NCBI GenBank assembly: GCA_947561715.1
Contig: OX387205.1
Location: 11,847,001-11,911,000 of the forward strand
DNA from: Ascidia mentula
Taxonomy: Eukaryota > Chordata > Ascidiacea > Phlebobranchia > Ascidiidae
Direction: 5' to 3'
Length of the DNA: 64,000 nt
Positions 24,201-32,524 of this stretch are shown here, in pieces. Positions within the stretch are counted from its first letter, which is position 1. Every line of letters begins with the position of its first letter. The translations under genes were made by a program, and so were the position numbers. A model generated the notes under the pieces. That model was given only the letters and a program-made list of their open reading frames with translations, was not told the DNA's origin and did not search any database.

Positions 24201-25393
24201 CAAAAGAACGAAAATAACACCTCTTCTGTTATTGCGATCAGTGTATGTGAAACGGCGTCTCCAACCTTCTAAAGGACTAGATGTGTAACCACAAGTTGGA
24301 CTGTGGAAATTTTCAAAGTCGCAATCCAAATGAACTATTGAGAAAACGACAATAGTAAAATACGTGTTTATCTTGATAGTTAGTTGATAGCAGTTACCAT
24401 GGCAATTGGCAGACCCTTCCCAGATGGCATCGGCATTACAAACGGCAAATGAGCTTCCAGTGTTTCGAAATCCCTCGTTGCAGACAAATCGAACACGTGA
24501 CCCCAAGACGTAATCCACACCGCGGTCATCCACTCGGCCATTTGGTGGCGCATCAGGAGCATTACATCGCCTTACTTAAAATATATTTCACTTTATCAGG
24601 TGCAAAATACAACTGTAGAAGGTTAGAAATGAAACTATCCAATTTTGTAGGTTTAATCTGGTTTTCTTTTGAAATTTGCAGCTTTCAAAAGATCATCAGT
24701 GAAAAGGAAAGACAAAACTTAGCATGTTTGTATTCTTACTTTCACATGACTGTGCGGTTCCCGTCCATTCTCTATCGGCTCCACAGCGTCGAGGTGATTT
24801 GTTTGGGGGAACTTTTTCATATCCTAAATAACGAATGAAATAAAATACTTTTTTTCGCAAATTGTGGACGCATATATTAATAGAAGTTTTGTTTACTCTA
24901 AGCTTTATAGTAAATAAGCATATAGCTAACCGGGGTTGCACTCATAAGTTATTGCAGCGGCAAAAGAGTAGTCACTCCCGACCACACGACCGTTTTCTGG
25001 ATCCTCTGGTATTGGACAAGAAACTTTGCCGCAAAAATGGTTCGACCTCGACCACGTGCCGTCAACTCGGCAATACACATTTGCATCTCCAGATGAATCA
25101 TAACCTAATAATAAACAAGGTTAAAGGTTTTTTAAGAAAACTGATATTGCTTCAAATACAATTAGTTTTTAATGCTTTACGTGACTTGAGTTTAACTTGG
25201 TTATTTGTAAAGATTCGATGTTTATCTTTGTATGTTTATCTGACCAACGTAAACACAGCAAACAAAGTAGCCTGTCGTAAACTTTTACCTGTAAAACAAA
25301 CATAGTTGACAGCTTGTCCTGGACTGAATGCTGTTTTTGTGGTATTTGGGTAGGCGTTTTCTCTTCTCTTTGGAACAGTGCATGCAATTTCCG
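12010..25393 (-). CDS. Gene A2, the fullest A copy in the window, with a deletion in its penultimate exon
   Basis: Exons in order: 25393-25289, 25104-24931, 24823-24740 (two CCPs), 24574-24398 (CCP3), 24334-24221, 24134-23984, 23907-23765 (MAM), 23578-23468 (EGF1), 23030-22815 and 22170-21955 (CCP4a, 4b), 21810-21622, 21341-21159, 20916-20761 (CCP5-7), 20667-20491 (TSP1), 20417-20247, 19927-19685 (lectin), 19623-19537, 19438-19334 (EGF2, 3), 19197-19009, 18821-18639, 18413-18231 (CCP8-10), 18171-18056, 17885-17609, 17299-17184, 17001-16917 (CCP11-13), 16462-16382 (linker), 16137-15973 (CCP14), 15140-15043 (CCP15 first half), 14211 onward (damaged), 12227-12010 (C-terminal exon). Phases agree throughout until the exon at 14211, which has lost its donor. 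No signal peptide is visible; the first exon starts at an acceptor. Confidence 0.85.
12337..13501. repeat. Foldback-like repeat with multiple TGTAATTTGG motifs
   Basis: Copies of a motif close to GTTGTGTAATTTGGACC lie in plus orientation at 12337-12354, 12672-12689 and 12698-12713. They lie in inverted orientation at about 13304-13319 and 13483-13501. This looks like the ends of an old DNA element with repeated sub-terminal motifs. It is present in all three units that retain this intron, so it predates the duplications. Ends and target duplication were not resolved. Confidence 0.5.
13619..13637. repeat. TATG microsatellite
   Basis: Short (TATG)n run in the long A intron. The unit number differs at the equivalent sites near 33891-33912 and 52273-52290. 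Confidence 0.8.
14095..14211 (-). pseudogene. A2 CCP15 second-half exon, truncated by deletion
   Basis: Starts normally ([16 protein letters not shown]) but breaks at about 14120, where A3 and A4 continue into CCP16. About 670 bases present in A3 are missing, including CCP16 and the donor. Reading on gives a few foreign residues and a stop at 14095. A2 either ends here or skips this exon. Confidence 0.8.
14212..15042 (-). other. A2 intron within CCP15
   Basis: About 830 bases between the two halves of CCP15. It is the intron that received the TTAA element in A3 (35734-36561); here the site is empty and slightly altered near 14787. An 80-base block found in the other copies is absent at about 14976. 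No gene was seen. Confidence 0.65.
15043..16137 (-). CDS. A2 CCP14 and first half of CCP15
   Basis: CCP14 is exon 16137-15973 ([42 protein letters not shown]). The first half of CCP15 is exon 15140-15043 ([26 protein letters not shown]), ending in phase 0. The 832-base intron between them holds a 100-codon open frame I reject as a gene, and two TGACGTCA palindromes. Confidence 0.85.
15512..15549. promoter_or_regulatory. Pair of TGACGTCA (CRE-type) palindromes in an A intron
   Basis: Perfect TGACGTCA at 15512-15519 and 15542-15549, 30 bases apart. The pair is kept in the equivalent introns (for example 37376-37383 and 37406-37413). Such palindromes bind CREB/ATF factors in animals. A regulatory role here is untested. 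Confidence 0.35.
16382..16462 (-). CDS. A2 Thr/Ser-rich linker exon
   Basis: 27 codons, phase 1 at both ends: [19 protein letters not shown], then GYPLEDVG. It is a likely O-glycosylated spacer separating CCP8-13 from CCP14-16. It is also present at 40269-40349 (A3), 56346-56426 (A4) and as a fragment at 46580-46632. Confidence 0.75.
16917..18171 (-). CDS. A2 CCP11, CCP12 and CCP13 (split exons)
   Basis: CCP11 is split by a phase-0 intron (18171-18056, then the start of 17885-17609). CCP12 ([12 protein letters not shown] to PSCQ) completes the second exon. CCP13 is split the same way (17299-17184, 17001-16917). The acceptor at 17001 is my inference from the required phase and the tryptophan/cysteine end. 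A2 lacks three residues (EFL region) present in both A4 copies. Confidence 0.82.
18231..19197 (-). CDS. A2 CCP8, CCP9 and CCP10
   Basis: Exons 19197-19009 ([14 protein letters not shown]), 18821-18639 ([14 protein letters not shown]) and 18413-18231 ([12 protein letters not shown]). Each is a full four-cysteine CCP with the final tryptophan, phase 1 on both sides. The CCP9 acceptor here is a normal AG, unlike in A4. Confidence 0.9.
19334..19623 (-). CDS. A2 EGF-like domains 2 and 3
   Basis: Exon 19623-19537 ([24 protein letters not shown]) and exon 19438-19334 ([25 protein letters not shown]). Both have six cysteines and lack the calcium-binding start, in phase-1 exons. Confidence 0.9.
19685..20417 (-). 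CDS. A2 C-type lectin-like domain
   Basis: Exons 20417-20247 and 19927-19685, with [23 protein letters not shown], a cysteine cluster and ILCER. The first half is nearly the same between copies. The second half varies more, especially the segments after EQ and after VVxxS. Confidence 0.85.
20491..20667 (-). CDS. A2 TSP1 exon, remodelled 5' end
   Basis: Keeps [17 protein letters not shown] and the rest of the TSP1 repeat but lacks the proline-rich lead. Foreign sequence upstream supplies a new acceptor (TTTTTGGGTAG), giving a 93-base intron after CCP7. The first tryptophan is Arg here. The same remodelling is in A3. Confidence 0.75.
20761..21810 (-). CDS. A2 CCP5, CCP6 and CCP7
   Basis: Exons 21810-21622 ([14 protein letters not shown]), 21341-21159 ([15 protein letters not shown]) and 20916-20761 ([10 protein letters not shown]), all in frame with normal lengths (189, 183 and 156 bases). 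Confidence 0.88.
21955..23030 (-). CDS. A2 duplicated CCP4 exons (4a and 4b)
   Basis: Two 216-base exons, 23030-22815 ([19 protein letters not shown]) and 22170-21955 ([19 protein letters not shown]), encode near-identical CCPs in tandem. 4a matches the single CCP4 of A3; 4b matches that of A1. Flanking intron sequence is duplicated with them. Confidence 0.9.
23468..24574 (-). CDS. A2 CCP3, MAM domain and EGF1
   Basis: CCP3 24574-24398; MAM 24334-24221, 24134-23984, 23907-23765; EGF1 23578-23468. Lengths (177, 114, 151, 143, 111) equal those in A1 and A3. The MAM keeps its cysteines and the [10 protein letters not shown] end. Confidence 0.88.
24740..25393 (-). CDS. A2 N-proximal pair of CCP domains
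   Basis: Exon 25393-25289 ([23 protein letters not shown]) joins 25104-24931 ([16 protein letters not shown], then [15 protein letters not shown]) and 24823-24740 ([16 protein letters not shown]), making two CCPs. These exons are absent from A1 and collapsed in A3. The first exon opens at a CTATAG acceptor in phase 1, so it is internal. A Met in the upstream sequence (about 25418) is unlikely to be the start. Confidence 0.82.
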
Positions 25394-25484
25394 CTATAGC
25401 CAAACATAAACCAGACATTGTGAAAATTGCAATCTAAAGTGGTGCTGTCGCGTATTTGTAATTGCGTGATATTATCACTGTGAC

Positions 25485-25872
25485 ACTAATCTTCACATTA
25501 AATATTTTTTTATTGAGACATCTATTTTTAGAACTTAAGCACAGATATTTGCAGATAAACAGTAAGAATAGGAAGGCAAATAAAAAAAGTATTTAAACTG
25601 TATTTTGCTTGCACAGATATGTTCAACAGCCTAAACACAGTTATATAGTTTAACTGGTACTGTTGACAATTATTGGCAAGGCAAAAATTTACAAATTTAT
25701 TTATTCAAATAGGCAAATGAACTCCTTGAATGGAGGTTTGGGCGCATTGTGTCTGTTTTCAAGAAAACTTGTAATTTCCTGGGCAAAGACCAGTCATTTG
25801 CAATTAGTTAATCTGATTTGATAGAGTTATTTGATAAATTTCAATTTTAAGCATGACCAACAAAACTGTATA
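25485..25872 (-). repeat. Displaced copy of the EGF1-CCP4 intron
   Basis: About 390 bases matching the A1 intron at about 3590-3980 sit between B2 and A2, ending abruptly at about 25872 where normal spacer resumes. It carries no exon and marks a rearrangement breakpoint upstream of A2. Confidence 0.75.
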
Positions 25873-26382
25873 AAAACAAAACGCCTCTTTTAGTTAATTA
25901 TCTCTATCCCGTGCATAAGGCCCAACCTCACTTACACTAAGTATCGATCAGAAGAGATAAGCTGATAATGTGCGAACAAAGAGCACTTTTATCTATATGT
26001 GTGTGACGTAATTTGTGACTTACTTCGGTGATGTGATTTACGGCCAATCCTGCAACGAAACAAAAACATTTTTTGTTATGAAAGAGCACAACCTCGGCCA
26101 TGATTTAATCACATGCAAATCTCAGAAATTTCTCTGCGACATTTCTAGCATTTCCTATAACACCAAAAATCACAAAAAATGGTGGATTTGCTCAATGCAT
26201 ATTGTACGGTTTAACCGCTTAAAGTTAAAAAAACATTTTTTACTGGAAGCTATTTGCAATTGGTAAGTTTTGCTTGTTTTTCCATTGATAAAACTAACTC
26301 AACATATACTTGTTGTCAGGTTAATTGCAGACATAATTCTTTTATCTTCACAACACACAATAATAGGAATTGAACAAAGTTT

Positions 26383-29141
26383 TTACTTGGAACCGCTAAT
26401 CGTTTCTTCAATCCAGCTTTGCATCTGCGCAACATCTGCGTAGTAGCCAGGATACACAAAGCCATCTGTTTCATCCCTAAGAGCACATTCAATTCCAAAA
26501 CTGACAATCCCCATTTGTATCCAATAACTTTCGCCAGTTTGGGAATCCAAGCGCTGTTACAAGATTTTAAACAAATAAACAAACATTTGTATTTAAACTT
26601 CATACGTATACCAAAGAGTTCCATTAGGCATTTCAAGAAACTTTATAAAATAAAGCATTACTTGGTTTATGAGCGGCCCACCACTGTCTCCAGTACACGC
26701 GTCAGACAGAGTTCTTGCAGTTGTTGGAGATCTGGCACAAATCATGCGGTTCGTGTAACTCAAAGCCTGTCTTGTTGTTCGCGTGTGACGTTGGATTCCT
26801 TGACGACACCTGATCAAAACAGCAATAAAAAGTATCGTCTTTGTCTTGATTGATGAAGTTATTTTTAACCACAATAATACTTTAGACGAACAAATCGTTA
26901 CCAAACTCTTGGAAAAAGGCCATAAATGTAAAAATGGAATATTTTCATACATATTGTCTGTTATTATAGGACACAAACATATTTAGCTTTTTTGTATAAA
27001 GTGACGAGTGGTATTTACACTGCATCTGGTTGTAGTTCTTGCGTGGTTTGCTGCAGAATGTTTGGTATGGTTTGACTTTGATAATTAGTGTGTCCAAATC
27101 CAGTTACTACGACTGTTGTTCTGTTTTCTCTTTCACCTGTAAAGTGCAACCCGTTATTACGTGAAAGACATTCTAAATTTAAAAAATGACAAATGTTAAA
27201 AAAGCTGAGTTAAAAAAGGCGAAAGCGCGGTTAGAATTTAACATATTTTACCACAGGCAGCTGAAGAAAATTGTTGGACATACTTAGTCCGTTACTGTGT
27301 ATGATGGTTCTGTTTGAAAGATTACTCCAAGGAAGACACACGGGACGAATGTACGGAGATAAGGGGATTGTTCCATTGAATTTCGGCCTTTCTTTTGTGG
27401 CGAACCAATCCGATTCATTACGTAAAAAACGAAGCGAGACTCCGATTCTAATCTGAAAACGGAGGTCCGTTTGGATAATCCTGTACGTTTCATAAGAAAA
27501 GTACCTTTGGTATACTTCATGTAGAGAATGCAAAAAGCTGTAGGAGATACGTTTACGCGCATCTTATTTCTCTTTAATCTCAAATCAAAACATTAAATGG
27601 GTCAGGTGAATCGTATAATAACCAGATATTTTACTGTACACATTGGTTTACGTCACGCACGAAATTTTTCCAACTTTAAAGACGATAATAGTGCCTAGAA
27701 CGTACCCTTCATTGTACTGACATAATGTTTGTCACGGAAAGCAAGAACACAATATTTACAGGATACGTTTACATCCAATAAACTTTCTTCATAAAGTATG
27801 ATCAAAGTAAACGAACAAACCCGTTTTAATAAACTCACCAAAGCAACATCGTAATCATAATTGATTCTCAGCCACCCACGAATCTGTCGATCAAATCTTG
27901 GATGAAGATATATTTTCCTTGGTGTAAACAGTTCAACTGCAGAGTCCAAATTTTCTATCAAACTGGGGCGTTCGTAAACACCTGTCAATAATTATCGGTT
28001 TAACATCAAAGTTATGTAACGATGTAGGACCTATCAGAGGAATGCCCCCACAGCACGTGTCACTGGCATGTTTTTTTTATATTAAGGTCATAATTTTCTT
28101 GAACAAACATAATTAAACTAAATGAGTAGAAGATCTTTAAATGCGCAACTGTATTTGTAAAGACGAATTATTTTCAAAGACTTCAAAGGCACACTGGCCT
28201 CTCACTTGGTACAAGATGTACCGAAAACTATTGCATAGTTCATCCTATTACAGTAAAAAATAACGGGGTAACCAAATTGCACAGCGCCCGACAACACCAT
28301 GCGCTGTGCAATTTAATCTCTTGTGATGGCGGATGTAATAAACGTCAATGGCGAAATATCGGCGAAGTTGGCGGCACACAACGTTCAGCAAGGAGCAACG
28401 CAATTCTCGCAGTGTACCAATCGGAGGTTTCCTGTTGGTGGATATTGCTTGCGGCGTTGTTATAAGCTGACTCCAGACACTTGGAGAATATGTTGTTGCA
28501 AAATAAAAAGAAATCTCAACCGAAATCTGAGGATTTAATTTAAATCACCTGGCGGTCTTTTTGAAAAATAAAAGTTGCATCAACATGATTTATTGCATGC
28601 TTTTGCATGCACATTGACGACCACAATTAAAACTGTTCCCAAAGAAAGTTGAATAAACGATATTTATTCTTACTTAGCTGAATAAAAGTACGGTGTTAAC
28701 TAACCTACGGCGAGAACCAAATCTTCGATATGTTCGATGTCTTCATATTTGTCAAACACGTGAGCTGCTGTGAGAATCCACTGCTGGTTAATAAGCGATC
28801 CGCCACCCATTATATTGAGATCATGGAACAACTACAAATACAAAAATCAAATCTAGGTAATATATTGTTGATAATAAATTTCAGTTGTCTTTTGTATAGT
28901 TGTCTTTGACGCAATGTGCTTAATAAGCAGTAACTGTTTCCGGAGATAAAGTTCGAGACATTTCATGTAGCACAATGACAAAGAACTGAAAAGTAACTTA
29001 CTTGTGTGCAAAAGTTTGTCATGATGAGCACCTGCCATGGCCAAGTGTGTTGTTTTACCGATTTACCTCCGACTACTCGCCCGAAACCGCGCTCATGTAC
29101 GATTGTGTTGATAACATTTGATTGGCCACAAATCTTTAGAT
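26383..29141 (-). CDS. B2 trypsin domain exons 5-11
   Basis: The triad histidine lies in exon 28831-28705, the aspartate at the end of 27981-27839 and the serine in 26809-26662. The last exon (YWIQMGIVSFGVECA, YPGYYADVAQMQ) is almost the same as in B1, ending in TAA at 26383. Confidence 0.9.
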
Positions 29142-30821
29142 CTGTTAGAATTACGTTTAATAAGGAAAACAACACTAAAGTTATTAAAAAACAATGGAAA
29201 CATGTTATGTTTGCTTTATTCAAAATTACTACCGTATAACTTTTACGTTCGAATCCTTTTGCCAAACCATCCACATTTAGGTTAAAATTGATTTTGTTGT
29301 CACGTTACCTGTACAATTTACATCAGCTCGTGTCCATTGTTTTCTTGAATTGCAGAAAACCTGGGGACCAATAGGTGTCATTCCCGGAGGGCACGCATAT
29401 TCAACGAAGTCACCGTGTCTAAAGTTTGAATTCACTTGAACCAAACCACGGTCAACGAAACGCACCACACTGTAACCCACACTGCCTCTAGCCGGTGGTG
29501 GCGAATTCCCACAGGTGGCCACTTAACAATAAGTAGCAAATGACATTACTTGAACAGAAACTATCAAAATTGACTTTTAATTTGATATTTCCATCGGGGC
29601 GTTATTAAAATGTTGGTTGGTGTAATGGTTCTCAGCGCCTTTTTATAAACTTTTTCTCTCTAGATAAACATTCGTCATTCTCACTTGGATTAAAGCAGGA
29701 CATCCCACAGTGACCGTCACAAGCACATCGTTTCCTTCCTTTACACTCCCTGTTATGCACACAAGCTTTTCGGCATGGATAACCCGCCAAACTCTCGTTT
29801 CTTCCTGGACATGGACCTATAACATATTTTTCCTATAGTTGCGCTAGATGACATAAACATTCAACGCATTCCAGTTTTGTTTATTACAGAGGCGTATATT
29901 CAGGATGATCACATCCAATAAAACTTTTGGGCAATGTGCTTGACATATCCTATAATTCTGGCCTAAAACATAATTGTATTCCAGAAAAAAAAACAATGAT
30001 TTTCTTTGGGTGTAAGATATTCTTCGCATGCGAGACATTGACTTTATGATAACTTAATTAGACTTTCGAAGCAAAGTGTAACACACAGCACTAGCCCAAA
30101 GACGCCCCCAGCTGTTGTATTGGAATTTTCAGCAATATGCTCGTAATTCCCACAAACTTGAAGAGCATACACTTATTTTCCGAAATGAAAAACTTAACTT
30201 AATAATTTACTTTGATATGAGTTATTTATCTTCAAAATTAAACTTTATACCGCATCTGGCAAAGACATATGATTCATCCTCGTTGTTGCTGCAATCTCCA
30301 ACGCCATCACACACTTTGTCGACGCTTAAACAAAGATCACTGTTTGGACATCGAAACTTGTTGTTAGAACACGGCCCTGTTGCGCTGCTATCTGCTGACA
30401 ATAGGGATATTGAAAATTTTAATTATACCCTGTCTTCAATTTGCCAAGTGGTCCGCGTAACATTAAAGTAACAATTTAGTAACGCTGCAGTAGGTTTCAA
30501 TGAATAGTTCATTGCTGGTATTTGTGTGATGAAAGAAACAAAATTATTTCCCCAAAACCTCTACTTGATCCAAGTACAGGCTCTTATGGCATAAAGCACT
30601 TTAGGCTGTGTAGCCAGTTTTTGTTTAAATCACTTAATGTTCAAGGAGATAAACTAAACCAATATCCGTCTTCACTTCAAAATTAAACATCTTGCTATGG
30701 TCGCGATAATTCAGGCTATAATCAATTCGTGTAAACGGAAAATCAAAAGTTGGTTTATCTGTGGTTACTTACGGCTGAAAAGTGACTTTAACAGCAAGAC
30801 AACCCATATCCAAGTCTTCAT
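26383..30821 (-). CDS. Gene B2, secreted serine protease, complete
   Basis: Eleven exons: 30821-30773, 30394-30251, 29816-29685, 29521-29309, 29141-29002, 28831-28705, 27981-27839, 27452-27296, 27136-27019, 26809-26662, 26553-26383; 513 codons in frame. Same order as B1: signal peptide MKTWIWVVLLLKSLFS, LDLa, WAP-like, CCP, trypsin. Cleavage site GFGR|VVGG, TAAH, DVAL, GDSGGP and the specificity Asp are all kept. Differences from B1 cluster around the His exon (MGGGSLINQQWILTAAH) and exon 8, which is six bases shorter. The exon 8 donor is GTAACG, weaker than in B1. Predicted secreted, Arg/Lys-specific zymogen. Confidence 0.92.
28274..28314. repeat. Perfect 14-bp hairpin in B2 intron 6
   Basis: AAATTGCACAGCGC and its exact complement flank a 13-base loop (28274-28287 and 28301-28314). 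B3 keeps the stem at about 49702-49742; B1 has a degraded form. It may be a mobile-element end or a structured RNA element; nothing shows its function. Confidence 0.6.
29309..30394 (-). CDS. B2 LDLa, WAP-like and CCP modules
   Basis: LDLa 30394-30251 (CSNNKFRCPN), WAP-like 29816-29685 (RCACDGHCGMSCFNP) and CCP 29521-29309 (ATCGNSPPPARGS). All three exon lengths equal those of B1 and all cysteines are kept. Confidence 0.9.
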
Positions 30822-32196
30822 CCTGAGGAATTGAACTCAAGAGACCGCAGAATGTCAGTATTTTGTTGGGAATGAACAATTCTTTTTTTGCTTATCTGTT
30901 TTCCTGCTTCCTCTAACAATATGTTAATCATACACAAATAAATCACTAAGCCTATTGATTTTGAATCTAGTTATGCCTCAACATATCTTACAGAGCTAGG
31001 CTACTATTGGCGAAACTTGAGGAGCGGAATTTGTATTTATGTCTGCTGCTGTGCCACATTGCTCAAGAACGCCAAGCATGATTCGGGAAGTAATCGACGA
31101 TACTTGTAGTTAACATTGTCGCAAGGCATACCGCATAACACTGGTTCTGGTTGTTTTGTTGAAGCGATTCCTGAACGTGGCTTTTTAGGATGCAAAATTT
31201 CCAAATTACTTTTGTCTTCGATTTGTGTTGTTAAGCATATCTGTCAAAAATGCTCATCAAGCTCCACATTCAGCTGTAGAAGAAACGTAAGGATTATAAT
31301 TCATTGATCATATGATAGGCAAAGTGGAGCCAATAATATTAAATGGCTGTTTGGTCAGCAAAGTCGTCTGATAATCACACCAGCTGCACTGATGAAACCT
31401 TATAGGTCGAAACAGTGGCCATCTGTATGCAGCTCACACAATATGTCATTAAGTTTGTTCAAAACCAAACCTTAACGATATTTGTGTGTTGATTAGCATT
31501 TTTAAAAAAATCCAATATTCCGATCAGCCACATAAAGTATTACAAGCTGCAAGAATACGAGCTTTCGTGCCAATTGGAATTTTCACATTTTCATGTTTGC
31601 GGCACATAAACTTTTGTGTGAAAAAAAAACAGTGCAAAATTATTAGTCAGATGCAACCTTTTTCCACCAGTAGAGGGCAGGCAATAGTTACAGACAATGG
31701 TTCAATTATGGAGCTTCCACTGTGAATGCTTTCTTGGTAATGTATTTTATTGTCGCTAACGTGTTGGCATAGAAATCATTTTTTTAAAATAGGATTGCAG
31801 AACAAAAAGTTTAAGAAGCACCGAGCTAAATAAAACATGTGTTAAAATAAGTAGAAACTGTTTAACACCGGTTGAGTGGTCGCGATGTAATTAATGTGGC
31901 GATAACTTAATATGATCGCGGTAAGGACGCCACGAATACTCGTATTTGCCGAAGAAAACTGCACGTGTTAAGGATGAAAAAAATAACACACAGAGAGCTG
32001 ACAGATGAAAGACTCGCTGAGAAAATGTAGTGATTATCAGTTATCAAGCAAATGCAACCAGACTATGAAGAGCAAAACAGCGTATTGTTTTACTATGGTA
32101 TCTAGACTGTTTAAACAACAAAAGAAAGCTATTTTATTTTGAGGAGTATTCTCGAGAAGAAATTACCTGCAGAAAACATGTGATATTCTTAACTCC
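30822..32196. other. Intergenic region between A3 3' end and B2 start
   Basis: Counterpart of 10578-11941. It contains the hammerhead-like motif at 31383-31433 and presumably the B2 promoter, for which no clear core element was seen. Confidence 0.6.
31383..31433 (+). ncRNA. Hammerhead-ribozyme-like motif, imperfect
   Basis: GCTGCA, CTGATGA, AACC...GGTC, GAAA, CAG-loop-CTG, TA, TGCAGC: stems I and III pair fully, the cleavage triplet is GTA, and only the base pair at the bottom of stem II is lost. It is closer to consensus than the unit 1 copy. Confidence 0.75.
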
Positions 32197-32202
32197 TTTA
32201 TT
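32197..32202 (-). terminator. A3 polyadenylation signal AATAAA
   Basis: Conserved with A2 at the same distance from the C-terminal exon, although the exon itself is broken in A3. Confidence 0.65.
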
Positions 32203-32471
32203 TCATCTGATAAGAAGGTCAAGACACCGAGAGAAGTTTACTTTGATAAAGGATTGAATGTTATTCATGAATAGAACTTCGTCGTGTAACCAATTCTTTG
32301 AGCTTGAGTGAGTCCATCGCAAACGCCAACTAGCACTGGGCTGAAGCCTCGAGGAAAGCTGCCAGTGGTGTGGAATAAGGCTTACCCAAAGAAATTCTGT
32401 CGAGCGCGCACTACCACTTGTTACAAACTCGGTCGATTCCATTTGGTATGCAAGGTAAATCACTCTATTTG

Positions 32472-32524
32472 TTAGAAAAAAAATAAGTTGCCCTTGTATT
32501 TGGGTAATGTGCAAATTTGTACCG
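32472..32524 (-). pseudogene. A3 C-terminal exon, prematurely closed
   Basis: Begins like A2 ([11 protein letters not shown]). A one-base loss then brings a TAA at 32472, and two short insertions follow downstream relative to A2 and A4. Any A3 protein would lack most of the C-terminal domain. Confidence 0.8.

Noticed and set aside
25236-25418. Met at 25418 as the start of A2 with a short hydrophobic leader
   Set aside because: The leader is weak, a CTATAG acceptor in phase 1 fits the CCP better, and unit 3 shows in-phase WAP and CCP exons upstream. Not fully excluded.
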